Shown here piece after piece: positions 45,103 through 54,310 of a DNA stretch of 64,000 bases. The notes under the pieces are model-generated. The model saw only the letters and a list, made by a program, of their open reading frames with translations, made no database searches and was not told the origin of the DNA. The translations under genes were made by a program, and so were the position numbers. This DNA is from Paradesertivirga sp966210515 (GTDB lineage: Bacteria > Bacteroidota > Bacteroidia > Sphingobacteriales > Sphingobacteriaceae), in assembly GCA_966210515.1 (NCBI GenBank), contig CBIHLM010000001.1:124001-188000 (forward strand). The letters run 5' to 3'. Position 1 is the stretch's first letter. Each line of letters opens with the position of its first letter.

Positions 45103-48100
45103 ATGATACTATGCTATCGCAGGCTTTTTGTAGGGGTTTTGCTCCTGACAGCTTTTCCGAATTTAATAATTTCGCAAACAAGGGACGCTGCTGAACTATC
45201 TATCCAGCTTGGACCAAACGGGAAATTAGCATACAAAGCTGATGCATATGGCGACCGGGTGCCTGATTTTTCCTATTGCGGCTACATGCTTTCTGAAGCT
45301 CCGATCCCCAATGTGCCAGTCAAAGTTATTGTCCCTTTAATGAAAGGAGATGCAACCGCGACGATACAGAATGCCATAGATTATGTATCGTCGCTGCCCC
45401 TTGATAAACAAGGGTTCCGCGGAACGGTGCTCCTCGAAAGGGGGACCTATAACATTGCCGGAACATTAAACATCCGCAGCTCTGGACTTGTATTGCGCGG
45501 GGATGGCCCTGATAGCGACGAAACTATACTGAAGGGAACAGGCCTGGACCGCCAAACCTTAATTAAGATAGCGGGCATCAACGATAAAATAGCTGAGAAA
45601 CCGGTCCCATTGGCTGATACATATGTGCCGGTAAACTCCACAATCCTAACGTTCAAAGGTCCACATTCCTTTAAAACAGGTGATCATATCATCGTCAACC
45701 GCCCCTCTACCAAAAAGTGGCTGGAAAAAATCGGGGCAGATCAGATCGGATTGCATGTAGATTATCAGCTTACCAAATGGGACGCAGGAGATTTCGATCA
45801 GAACTGGTACCGGAAAGTAGTGGCCTTTACGCCCGGATCAATTACAATCGACATCCCGCTCACCAATTCGCTCGACCCTCAATACGGAGGCGGAAATATT
45901 GCCAAGTATTCATGGAAAGGCCAGATCAGTAAAGTTGGTGTGGAGAATTTAAGATGCATTTCAACCTTCGATAAAACGAACGACAAAGATGAAAATCATC
46001 GGTGGATGGCGATAACATTGGAAAATGTGAGCGATTCCTGGGTACGCAGGATAACAGCCGAACATTTCGTAAGCTCGGCCGTAGCAGTTTGGGAAACGGC
46101 AAGCCGGATAACCGTAGAGGATTGCAAATCCCTGGCTCCTGTTGGCGAAACGGCTAATTACCGACGCTATTCGTTTCAAACCCTTGGCCAGCAGGTACTT
46201 TTTCAGCGTTGCTACGCCGAGGATGGGTACCATGCTTTTTCTGTAGGCTTTTCAACACCTGGCCCGAATGCTTTTGTACAGTGCTATTCCGCTAACCCTT
46301 TAAATTTTAGCGGGACAATCGGGGGCTGGTCGACGGGCGTACTGTTTGATAAGATGACAGTAGATGGTGGGATCATTAGCATGGAAAACCGCGACGTTGA
46401 CGGACAAGGCGGTGGCTGGAGTACGGCCAATTCACTTTCATGGGCGGCGAAGGCTGCCCAGGTGCACCTATCTTCTCCCCCAACCGCACAAAACTGGGCC
46501 TATGGCAGTCGTGGACAAGGGTATGGTAACGGCCAGCATGCATTGCCCCGTAATGGTCTCAAACCAGAAAGCTTTTTTTATGGCCAGCTGGGAGCCCGTA
46601 CAGGTGTAAAATCTCCTGAAGAGAAAAAAATATATGTTTATCAGGGCAGCCTCGGTCCCTCCCTTACCCCCGACCAAACTGCTATATGGAACGAACGGGC
46701 CAAAATTCCGGAGGTGACTACAGCTGCATGGATTGATCAAATGATCAAATTATACCCAATCATCTCCGATGTGTCGGCAGCAAAAAAAATTAATGAAACG
46801 GGATTCAGGACAGTGCCAAACACAATCCCGAAATCTCCTTCTGTTTCTATTAAAAACGGTAGGATCGTTCGCGGGAATGAAATTTTAACAGGGAGGAGAA
46901 ACCGCACCTCCTTATGGCGGGGATCAACCAGGCCTGGTGATCTGTCCAAAGCGGCTCCAAACCTTGTGCGTTTTGTTCCCGGAAGAACGGGCAGCGGCCT
47001 AACTGATGATTTGGATACTCTGGTAAAAGATATGCAATTGAGGAATGTGGTGGCGATGCAGAGCTTTCCTGCCCTGTGGTATGAACGCCGCCGCGACGAC
47101 CATGCACGTAACCGCAGGGCAAATGCGGACGTTTGGGCACCTTTTTATGAACAACCTTTCAGCAGAAGCGGACAAGGTGAAGCATTCGACCGTCTCAGCA
47201 AATACGACCTCACTAAATGGAACACATGGTACTGGCTTCGTCTGAAACAGTTTGCAGATTTGGCCGATCAGAACGGCTTGCTTTATTTACAGGAGCATTA
47301 CCTTCAGCACAATATTATCGAAGAGGGCGCCCATTGGGCAGATTATCCATGGCGGACTGCGAACAATATCAACAATACAGGATTCCCTGAGATGACCGCC
47401 TACGCGGAAGATAAACGAGTGTTTATGGGCGACCAGTTTTACGACATTACGAACAAAGTACGGAAAGAGCTGCACCGGGCCTACATCCGTAAAAGCCTCG
47501 ACAATTTTAAAGGAAATACCAACATAATGCACCATCTGGGTCATGAATTTACCGGTCCCCTGCATTTTGTTAAATTCTGGCTGGATGTAATCCGCGAATG
47601 GGAGAAAGAAAACAAGCAAAAAGTAATGGTATTACTCCCCGGAACGAAAGATGTCCAGGATGCCATCCTTGCCGACAATAAATACTCGCCGACGATTACC
47701 GGAATTGATATTATCCAATGGCAATATCGCAAGGATGGAAGTCTATATGCCCCGGTTGGAGGAGTTAGTCTCACCGAGAGGCAATATGCCCGAATATATG
47801 ATGTAGGTGAAAGTTCTTTTAACCAGGTGTATCGTGCAGTGTATGAGATTCGTTCTAAATATCCCCAAAAAGCAATTATCTATACCCGTGGCGGGCATCG
47901 TTTTTCTAACTGGGCGATATTTATGGGGGGTGGCTCACTTGTACAGCTTCCGGAAATAAACGACAGGACCTTTCTTGAATATGCGTCCAAAATGGAAATC
48001 ATGAAAATGAATGCATCCGATCAGCAGCACTACGCCTTAGGCAAAAAAGGTCTTGGCTACATTTTATTTTCTGAATCAGGAAAACTTAAAATCGATTTAT

Positions 48101-48246
48101 CTGATGATCCGGCCAGCTACGTTCTAAAGTGGATCGATCCGGCAACAGGTAAAATATCAAGTTCAACAAAAATGGTTGCAGGGGGCGCTATAAGTTCTTT
48201 TGAATCCACCGGAAATGGTGCCGTAGTGGCATGGCTGACAAAATAA
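45103..48246 (+). CDS. large secreted beta-helix protein, DUF6298-like
   Basis: 1047 residues with a signal peptide (about 1-24). The N-terminal half (about 60-540) is a right-handed beta-helix like pectate lyases (AIDYVSSLP, GTVLLERGTYNIAGTL, RGDGPDSDETILKGTG). The C-terminal half (about 590-1047) resembles the DUF6298 region, with a likely TIM-barrel-like LYLQEHYLQHNII and HHLGHEFTGP. Probably extracellular polysaccharide binding or cleavage; substrate unknown. Paired head-to-head with the pectate lyase. Confidence 0.75.
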   Translation: MILCYRRLFVGVLLLTAFPNLIISQTRDAAELSIQLGPNGKLAYKADAYGDRVPDFSYCGYMLSEAPIPNVPVKVIVPLMKGDATATIQNAIDYVSSLPLDKQGFRGTVLLERGTYNIAGTLNIRSSGLVLRGDGPDSDETILKGTGLDRQTLIKIAGINDKIAEKPVPLADTYVPVNSTILTFKGPHSFKTGDHIIVNRPSTKKWLEKIGADQIGLHVDYQLTKWDAGDFDQNWYRKVVAFTPGSITIDIPLTNSLDPQYGGGNIAKYSWKGQISKVGVENLRCISTFDKTNDKDENHRWMAITLENVSDSWVRRITAEHFVSSAVAVWETASRITVEDCKSLAPVGETANYRRYSFQTLGQQVLFQRCYAEDGYHAFSVGFSTPGPNAFVQCYSANPLNFSGTIGGWSTGVLFDKMTVDGGIISMENRDVDGQGGGWSTANSLSWAAKAAQVHLSSPPTAQNWAYGSRGQGYGNGQHALPRNGLKPESFFYGQLGARTGVKSPEEKKIYVYQGSLGPSLTPDQTAIWNERAKIPEVTTAAWIDQMIKLYPIISDVSAAKKINETGFRTVPNTIPKSPSVSIKNGRIVRGNEILTGRRNRTSLWRGSTRPGDLSKAAPNLVRFVPGRTGSGLTDDLDTLVKDMQLRNVVAMQSFPALWYERRRDDHARNRRANADVWAPFYEQPFSRSGQGEAFDRLSKYDLTKWNTWYWLRLKQFADLADQNGLLYLQEHYLQHNIIEEGAHWADYPWRTANNINNTGFPEMTAYAEDKRVFMGDQFYDITNKVRKELHRAYIRKSLDNFKGNTNIMHHLGHEFTGPLHFVKFWLDVIREWEKENKQKVMVLLPGTKDVQDAILADNKYSPTITGIDIIQWQYRKDGSLYAPVGGVSLTERQYARIYDVGESSFNQVYRAVYEIRSKYPQKAIIYTRGGHRFSNWAIFMGGGSLVQLPEINDRTFLEYASKMEIMKMNASDQQHYALGKKGLGYILFSESGKLKIDLSDDPASYVLKWIDPATGKISSSTKMVAGGAISSFESTGNGAVVAWLTK

Positions 48247-48288
48247 GCCCGTTAAAAAATTTATTATCACAAAAAACAGGATTCATCC

Positions 48289-48312
48289 TTTATTGGTGTC
48301 CCCTCCAATAAA
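48289..48312 (+). terminator. possible terminator after DUF6298 gene
   Basis: TTTATTGG / CCAATAAA, 8-bp perfect arms with an 8-nt loop, 42 nt after the stop codon. The following sequence is A-rich rather than T-rich, so it is a weak terminator on this strand. Confidence 0.4.
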
Positions 48313-48401
48313 AAAACTCATTGCCCTGAAACACACTCGTCATGCCCTTGGTAAATCCCACCCGTGTGTTCTAATGTAAAAGTAGCCAGTCCTGCATATC
48401 G

Positions 48402-48598
48402 CTATTTACCAAGCTTGTATAATTCTTCTAACTGCGGAGCGATTTGTGCAAGGAAGCCTTCATCAGGGTGTTTTCCCAAAAAAGATGTCACCCATAATTA
48501 TCTTCAATAAATTCGTCTTTAACAAATCTGTATTCTTTGCCTTTTGAATACATTATATACCATCCGCGAAAGTTCCGGTAACCGTTCTGGTATGTATT
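48402..48598 (-). pseudogene. unidentified frameshifted gene remnant
   Basis: The minus strand encodes NGYRNFRGWYIMYSKGKEYR and, after a frameshift near a run of six T, LGKHPDEGFLAQIAPQLEEL then a stop. The two parts read like one short protein that has lost its frame and its start. No family was recognised. Confidence 0.35.
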
Positions 48599-48726
48599 TT
48601 ACTTTAAATCTTATCCTCACAATTGGCATAGTCAAAATTAATAAATACTAAATATATTAGCAATTATAATTAATCGAATCAAGCCCCCTCTGTAAACTAT
48701 TTTATAGAAGCCTTAGTTTTATACAT

Positions 48727-48969
48727 ATGCCTGAAGCACCTACCATAGTAGTACTTTCTGAAAATATCAAGCAATTTGTTGGGGAGAAAGTGATCGCAAT
48801 CGATGGCTCCATTAATGAAGAAATCAAAAAACGAATCGACGAATCCAACCTGCTGAACGTTGATGCCTACGGAAAACAGCCAACTCGCAACCTCCAACCT
48901 ACACCTCACAACCTCCAACTCATAACCCACCCCTTCCAAATATTTTCAAAATTTCACTTGCGTATCTAA
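48727..48969 (+). pseudogene. truncated Fpg/Nei-type DNA glycosylase remnant with repeat insert
   Basis: The start MPEAPTIVVLSE matches the Fpg/Nei N-terminus (Pro2 and Glu3 active-site residues). Full-length enzymes have about 250-290 residues, but only about 50 homologous residues remain, up to YGKQ. An 18-codon in-frame insert then reads PTRNLQPTPHNLQLITHP, made of CAACCTCCAAC repeats, followed by FQIFSKFHLRI and a stop. The zinc-finger C-terminus is missing, so it should be inactive. Confidence 0.6.
48881..48936. repeat. 21-bp tandem repeat in glycosylase remnant
   Basis: CAACCTCCAAC occurs at 48888-48898 and 48909-48919 (21-nt period) within a C/A-rich stretch that interrupts the glycosylase reading frame. 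Confidence 0.6.
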
Positions 48970-49037
48970 TTTCTTCTACCGATATTTGCAAACTCTTTAA
49001 AGAGGTCAATTAAAAAGATACACATTATACTATAGTC

Positions 49038-49271
49038 ATGTCGAGAATTTGTGATTTAACAGGAAAGATGTCAATGAATGGTTATAACGTTTCGAACTCG
49101 AACGTTAAAACCAAACGCAAATTTCATCCTAATTTGCACGTTAAAAAGTTTTTCATCCCTGAAGAAGGCCGTTGGATCACCCTGAAAGTTTCTACTTCAG
49201 CTATTAAAACTATTAACAAAAACGGTATCAGTGCCGTAATAAATAAATTCCTTAAAAAAGGATCCATTTAA
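49038..49271 (+). CDS. rpmB: 50S ribosomal protein L28
   Basis: 77 residues: SRICDLTGKMSMNGYNVSNS start and TKRKFHPNLHVKKF pattern of bL28. First gene of the rpmB-rpmG-DUF4295 group, a Bacteroidota gene order. Confidence 0.97.
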   Translation: MSRICDLTGKMSMNGYNVSNSNVKTKRKFHPNLHVKKFFIPEEGRWITLKVSTSAIKTINKNGISAVINKFLKKGSI

Positions 49272-49291
49272 TCAATTTATAAAGAAAAGAA

Positions 49292-49474
49292 ATGGCTAAG
49301 AAAGGTAACAGAGTTCAGGTTATATTAGAATGTACTGAGCAAAAAGAAAGTGGCGTACCTGGGATGTCTCGTTATATCACCACCAAAAATAAAAAGAATA
49401 CTACAGAGCGTTTAGAATTGAAGAAATTCAATCCTTGCCTTAGAAAAGTTACTCTTCACAAAGAAATTAAATAA
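49292..49474 (+). CDS. rpmG: 50S ribosomal protein L33
   Basis: 60 residues with bL33 features (MAKKGNRVQVILECTE, SRYITTKNKKNTTERLELKK). The zinc-binding Cys pairs are reduced, typical of the non-zinc form. It follows rpmB by 20 bp. Confidence 0.95.
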   Translation: MAKKGNRVQVILECTEQKESGVPGMSRYITTKNKKNTTERLELKKFNPCLRKVTLHKEIK

Positions 49475-49551
49475 TTGAGATAATAGAATCGGATGATTGA
49501 TAAGGCAATCGTTCAATAATTCAACATCATCAATTCAATCATTAAGAAAAC

Positions 49552-49716
49552 ATGGCAAAGAAAGTAGTTGCAACCCTGAAAACCGGAAAAGGTAAAGAAT
49601 ACTCCAAAGTAATTACGATGGTAAAGTCTCCTAAAACCGGCGCTTACACATTTAAAGAAATTATTGCACATAACGATCACGTTAAAGACGCAATTGACGA
49701 AGCAAAAAAAGTTTAA
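49552..49716 (+). CDS. DUF4295 small basic protein
   Basis: 54 residues, Lys-rich (MAKKVVATLKTGKGKEYSKV), matching DUF4295, which lies after rpmG in many Bacteroidota. Likely ribosome-associated by composition and neighbours; function unknown. A terminator follows. Confidence 0.88.
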   Translation: MAKKVVATLKTGKGKEYSKVITMVKSPKTGAYTFKEIIAHNDHVKDAIDEAKKV

Positions 49717-49741
49717 TTACTTTTTTCTTTAAAATATAAAG

Positions 49742-49777
49742 AGCCGTCCCGATGCAAAATCAGGAGGGCTTTTTTTG
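49742..49777 (+). terminator. terminator of ribosomal protein group
   Basis: AGCCGTCC / GGAGGGCT with one internal mismatch and a 13-nt loop, followed by seven T. Confidence 0.7.
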
Positions 49778-49832
49778 TATTACGCTTATGCACTTTGCAC
49801 ATCTGCACATTCAATAATCTGCACATTTAATT

Positions 49833-50795
49833 ATGGGACTATTTGATTTTTTCAAAAAGAAGGAAACTACTCCGGTAGAGCAGGAAGCCCTGGACAAAGG
49901 CCTGGAAAAAACCAAGGAAGGTTTATTTTCCAAGCTTACCAAAGCCGTGGTGGGTAAATCTACCGTCGACGAGGAAGTTTTGGATGAACTTGAAGAAATT
50001 CTTGTTACTTCGGATGTTGGTGTAAGCACCACCCTGAAAATAATCGAACGTATTGAAGAACGGGTTGCCCGCGATAAATATGTCAACACTTCCGAGCTTA
50101 ACGGAATTCTACGATCAGAAATACAGGAATTGCTTGCTGAAAATAACAGCAGTGATTTTGAAAGTTTTGAGTATGGCAGTCATAAACCCTACGTTATCAT
50201 GGTAGTTGGGGTGAATGGGGTTGGGAAAACCACTACAATCGGCAAACTGGCTCATAAACTAAAAGCCGCAGGAAGCAAAGTGGTACTAGGCGCTGCTGAT
50301 ACTTTCAGGGCTGCAGCTGTAGAGCAGCTTAAACTTTGGGGCGAGCGGGTCGGTGTACGCGTAGTTGCCCAGCCTATGGGCTCCGATCCTGCTTCGGTTG
50401 CTTTTGATACATTACAATCTGCCGTAGCGAATGGCGAAGATGTAGCGATAATTGACACAGCCGGGCGCCTGCATAACAAAGTTGCCCTGATGAATGAGCT
50501 TACAAAAATCAAGAACGTAATGCATAAAGTTGTGCCCGGTGCGCCGCATGAAATTCTTTTGGTTTTGGATGCTTCTACAGGCCAAAACGCTATTGAACAA
50601 TGCAAACAGTTTACACAAGCTACAGATGTTAATGCCTTAGCTTTAACGAAATTAGACGGAACCGCAAAAGGCGGCGTTGTAATAGGAATATCTGATCAGT
50701 TTAAGATACCGGTAAAATATATTGGCGTTGGCGAGGGAATGGACGATCTGCAATTATTTAATAAAAAGGAATTTGTTGAGAGCCTGTTCAAATAA
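49833..50795 (+). CDS. ftsY: signal recognition particle receptor FtsY
   Basis: 320 residues: short N domain, then the G domain with GVNGVGKTTTIGKLA (P-loop), DTAGRLHNK (G3) and TKLDGTAKGG (G4-like). It targets ribosome-nascent-chain complexes to the inner membrane. The acidic A domain is very short here, which is common in Bacteroidota. Confidence 0.96.
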   Translation: MGLFDFFKKKETTPVEQEALDKGLEKTKEGLFSKLTKAVVGKSTVDEEVLDELEEILVTSDVGVSTTLKIIERIEERVARDKYVNTSELNGILRSEIQELLAENNSSDFESFEYGSHKPYVIMVVGVNGVGKTTTIGKLAHKLKAAGSKVVLGAADTFRAAAVEQLKLWGERVGVRVVAQPMGSDPASVAFDTLQSAVANGEDVAIIDTAGRLHNKVALMNELTKIKNVMHKVVPGAPHEILLVLDASTGQNAIEQCKQFTQATDVNALALTKLDGTAKGGVVIGISDQFKIPVKYIGVGEGMDDLQLFNKKEFVESLFK

Positions 50796-50811
50796 CAGAA
50801 ATTGAGTAAAT

Positions 50812-51039
50812 TTGAGTATGAGTATGAGCAACAGTATTATCATCCACACAAACAACCAGAAAGAGCTCTCGCTATTACAAGAGTTTGCAAAGAAAATGGG
50901 ATTCAGTGCTCAAATTTTATCTGATGAGGATAAAGAAGATCTGGGGCTGGCTGAAGCAATAAATCAGAATAACCCCATCGACTCACTACAACTTAACGAA
51001 GCCATTGCTTATTATCAATCTTTAAGCAAAGCAAAATAA
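50812..51039 (+). CDS. putative antitoxin of RelE/ParE-type pair
   Basis: 75 residues, acidic and helical (QEFAKKMGFSAQILSDEDKED), with stop codon TAA abutting the GTG start of the toxin gene. Typical small antitoxin layout. No named family is recognised; the call depends on its partner. Confidence 0.6.
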   Translation: MSMSMSNSIIIHTNNQKELSLLQEFAKKMGFSAQILSDEDKEDLGLAEAINQNNPIDSLQLNEAIAYYQSLSKAK

Positions 51040-51306
51040 GTGCAGGTCCTTTTTAACAAAAAGTTCTTAAAAGATCTGGCAGATATCCCAACAAAAACGC
51101 GTTCAACAATTGAGACTTTAGTTTTTACAGAAATACTCGCTTACACATCCGTGGCGGAAATAAAAAATCTGAAGAAATTAAAAGGCTATATTCACTATTA
51201 CCGAATTAGGATAGGCGACTATCGAATCGGCCTTAGTATAAATAATGACGAATTAAGCTTTGAGAGAATACTCCATCGCAAAGAAATATATATAATCTTT
51301 CCCTAA
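51040..51306 (+). CDS. RelE/ParE-family toxin
   Basis: 88 residues starting at GTG directly after the antitoxin stop. RelE/ParE features: NKKFLKDLADIP, LKKLKGYIHYYRIRIGDYRIGL and FERILHRKEIYIIFP. By family it cleaves mRNA at the ribosome or inhibits gyrase; which is unknown. It lies between ftsY and rimO. Confidence 0.85.
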   Translation: MQVLFNKKFLKDLADIPTKTRSTIETLVFTEILAYTSVAEIKNLKKLKGYIHYYRIRIGDYRIGLSINNDELSFERILHRKEIYIIFP

Positions 51307-51326
51307 ATCATAAGCAGCGATTAGTG

Positions 51327-52658
51327 ATGAAGACTAAATCAACAAAAACAGTTAAAATCAGCAAACCTAAAGTTAACGTTATCACACTGGGTTGCTCTAA
51401 AAACGTATACGATTCTGAAGTACTGATGGGTCAGCTGAAGGGCAACTCTATTGATGTAGTTCACGAATCGAACAAAATCGGGAAAGATGATATCATCGTA
51501 ATCAATACCTGCGGCTTTATCGACAATGCCAAGCAAGAGTCGATTGATACAATACTCCAATACAGCGAGCTGAAGGAACAGGGAAAAGTTGGGAAAGTTG
51601 TGGTTACCGGATGTCTTTCCGAACGCTACAAACCGGAGTTAGAGGCAGAGCTTTCAAATGTTGATGCTTTTTTCGGCACCAATGATCTCCAGAATATTTT
51701 AAAGAACCTGGGCGCTGATTATAAATACGAGTTAATCGGCGAACGCCTGTTAACAACCCCTTCTCATTTCGCTTATTTCAAAATTTCCGAAGGCTGTAAC
51801 CGTCCCTGTTCGTTTTGCGCCATTCCGCTGATGCGTGGAAAACATGTGTCGAAATCAATCGAAGAACTGGTAAAAGAAGCTAAAGGATTGGTTCGCAACG
51901 GAACTAAAGAGCTGGTTGTTATTGCCCAGGATCTTACCTATTACGGTCTTGATCTTTATGGAAAACGGAATTTAGACGAGCTGCTGCGCCACCTTTCCGA
52001 CGTTGATGGCCTCGAGTGGATCCGCCTGCAATATGCTTACCCTTCAGGTTTCCCGATGGAAGTTCTGGATGTGATGAACGAGCGTTCTAACATTTGCAAT
52101 TACCTGGATATGCCGCTTCAACACATCAGCGACAATATGTTGAAATCTATGCGCAGAGGAATAGGCAAGCAAAAAACAATTGAACTGGTCGACGCTATCC
52201 GCAATAAAGTTCCCGACATCGCTTTGCGCACTACATTAATTTGCGGTTATCCCGGAGAAACAGAACAGGACTTTAATGAGATGAAAGACTGGGTTGAAGA
52301 AACACGGTTCGACCGCCTGGGCTGCTTTACCTATTCTCACGAAGAAAAAACGCATGCGCATTCTCTGGAAGATAACGTTCCTGAGGAAGTAAAAGAGCAA
52401 CGCGTAGAGGAGATCATGGAAGTTCAGCAGGCTATCTCCTTTGATAAAAATCAGGAAAAGATTGGCAAAACTTTTAAAGTACTGATTGATAAAAAAGAGG
52501 GCGATTATTTTGTTGGTCGTACAGAATTCGACTCTCCGGAAGTCGATAATGAGGTTCTTTTACACGCAAGCACCAACTACGCTACGGTGGGAAGTTTTGT
52601 TCAGGCAAAAATTGAACGTGCTGAAGATTTCGACTTATATGGACAAATTGTCAAATAA
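51327..52658 (+). CDS. rimO: ribosomal protein S12 methylthiotransferase RimO
   Basis: 443 residues from the ATG at 51327 (a GTG at 51324 is also possible). N-terminal MTTase domain with GCSKNVYDSE, radical-SAM cluster motif GCNRPCSFCAIPLMRG and a C-terminal TRAM domain. It methylthiolates Asp88 of S12. Confidence 0.96.
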   Translation: MKTKSTKTVKISKPKVNVITLGCSKNVYDSEVLMGQLKGNSIDVVHESNKIGKDDIIVINTCGFIDNAKQESIDTILQYSELKEQGKVGKVVVTGCLSERYKPELEAELSNVDAFFGTNDLQNILKNLGADYKYELIGERLLTTPSHFAYFKISEGCNRPCSFCAIPLMRGKHVSKSIEELVKEAKGLVRNGTKELVVIAQDLTYYGLDLYGKRNLDELLRHLSDVDGLEWIRLQYAYPSGFPMEVLDVMNERSNICNYLDMPLQHISDNMLKSMRRGIGKQKTIELVDAIRNKVPDIALRTTLICGYPGETEQDFNEMKDWVEETRFDRLGCFTYSHEEKTHAHSLEDNVPEEVKEQRVEEIMEVQQAISFDKNQEKIGKTFKVLIDKKEGDYFVGRTEFDSPEVDNEVLLHASTNYATVGSFVQAKIERAEDFDLYGQIVK

Positions 52659-52708
52659 GTCTTGCATCACGGGGGATTTAAATGAATTCCCCTATTTTCG
52701 TGCTCACG

Positions 52709-54310
52709 ATGAAAGCAACCTGCATCGATTATAGCGAAACGCATAGTTTTTCAGAAACCCTGCTAAAATACATAGCCGGCGATTCAAAATTACAGCCCTA
52801 TATTTCTTATCGGCCCTGTCCCGAAAACTTCGGCAAGCTAATTTCCCAAAAGCCCCCGATTAACAGGGAAGCTTTGGTAAATGCTCTAAAAAAACAATAC
52901 GCCGATCAAAGGTATGCCAATACAGAATCAACATTGGTATTTCAGAATATTCAGAGCTTAAGCCAGACCGAAACCTATACCATCACAACAGGGCACCAGC
53001 TAAATATCTTTACCGGACCACTTTACTTTATTTTCAAAATCGTTACAGCGATCAATCTGGCCTCCGACTTAAAAGCTGTCTATCCCGATAAAAACTTTGT
53101 GCCCGTCTACTGGATGGCTACAGAAGATCATGATTTTGCTGAAATCAACCACACTAAGCTGGCCGGACAAAAATTTTCATGGGATGAAACAGTAAGCGGA
53201 GCAACAGGACGAATTGACCCTAAATCCATCCGGGCAACCTTAAAAAGTTATATCAACTCTTTAGGTATCTCAGAAAACTCGCAGAAACTGGCAGCTATAC
53301 TCGAAGAAGCTTATTTAAATTCAAACAGCCTTGCCGAGGCCACACGTTATTTGGTACACTGCCTTTTTGCCGAATATGGCCTGGTTATTCTTGATGCGGA
53401 TGACATCGAACTGAAAATACAATTCTCAGGTATCGTTAAACAGGATATCCTTGATCAAAAAAGCCATCAGGCAATAACAAAGACGTCTAAAAAACTCGAA
53501 GAAGACGGTTTTCAAACTCAGGTTCACGCCCGCGAGATAAACTTCTTCTACCTTAAAGACGGCCTTCGCGAACGGATTGTTTTTGAAAACCAACGATGGG
53601 AAGTTTTAAATACAGACATCCATTTCAGCAGAGAAGAGCTGATTGCCGAAATAGATAATCATCCCGACAGGTTCAGTCCGAACGTAGTGATGCGTCCCCT
53701 TTACCAGGAAGTCATATTACCTAATTTAGCCTACGTTGGCGGTGGTGCCGAAATTGTTTACTGGCTGCAGCTGAAGCAAAACTTCGATCAGTTCGGAATA
53801 AGCTTCCCTATTTTAATTCCACGGAATTCTGCGCTCATCGCACGTCAATCGTTTTACAATAAGTTAGATAAGTTAAAAATCTCAGTTAAAGATATATTTA
53901 AAGATGCTGAAGCTTTAAAGAAGGAGTACGTGATCAGGCATTCTGAATATTCCCTGAACTTAAACACCGAATGGGATGAGTTTAACGCCCTCTTCGAGAA
54001 ACTTAAAAAGAGATCGGCAGATATTGATCCAACCCTGGCTGCAAGTTCTGATGCGGTTAAAACCCGACTCAAAACTGCGCTCAGCAACCTCGAAAAAAAG
54101 TTCGTCAAAGCAGAAAAAAGGAATCATGAAGTCGCTTTAAGACAGATTGAAACCCTCAGAAAAACCTATTTCCCCGGCAACAGCTTACAAGAGCGCACAG
54201 AAAATTTCGGCCTGCTTTACACCCAATATGGGGATAAGTTTATTGCCGAACTTATTCATCATTTTAAACCCCTTGACTTTAAATTTACCGTCCTAGAATT
54301 TCAATCATGA
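52709..54310 (+). CDS. bshC: bacillithiol biosynthesis cysteine-adding enzyme BshC
   Basis: 533 residues from the ATG at 52709 (MKATCIDYSETHSF); the upstream frame to 52682 is not family-like. BshC features: TTGHQLNIFTGPLYFIFKI, YWMATEDHDFAEI and the LPNLAYVGGGAEIVYWLQLK region. It adds Cys to GlcN-malate in bacillithiol synthesis. It overlaps the following gene by 4 nt. Confidence 0.92.
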   Translation: MKATCIDYSETHSFSETLLKYIAGDSKLQPYISYRPCPENFGKLISQKPPINREALVNALKKQYADQRYANTESTLVFQNIQSLSQTETYTITTGHQLNIFTGPLYFIFKIVTAINLASDLKAVYPDKNFVPVYWMATEDHDFAEINHTKLAGQKFSWDETVSGATGRIDPKSIRATLKSYINSLGISENSQKLAAILEEAYLNSNSLAEATRYLVHCLFAEYGLVILDADDIELKIQFSGIVKQDILDQKSHQAITKTSKKLEEDGFQTQVHAREINFFYLKDGLRERIVFENQRWEVLNTDIHFSREELIAEIDNHPDRFSPNVVMRPLYQEVILPNLAYVGGGAEIVYWLQLKQNFDQFGISFPILIPRNSALIARQSFYNKLDKLKISVKDIFKDAEALKKEYVIRHSEYSLNLNTEWDEFNALFEKLKKRSADIDPTLAASSDAVKTRLKTALSNLEKKFVKAEKRNHEVALRQIETLRKTYFPGNSLQERTENFGLLYTQYGDKFIAELIHHFKPLDFKFTVLEFQS

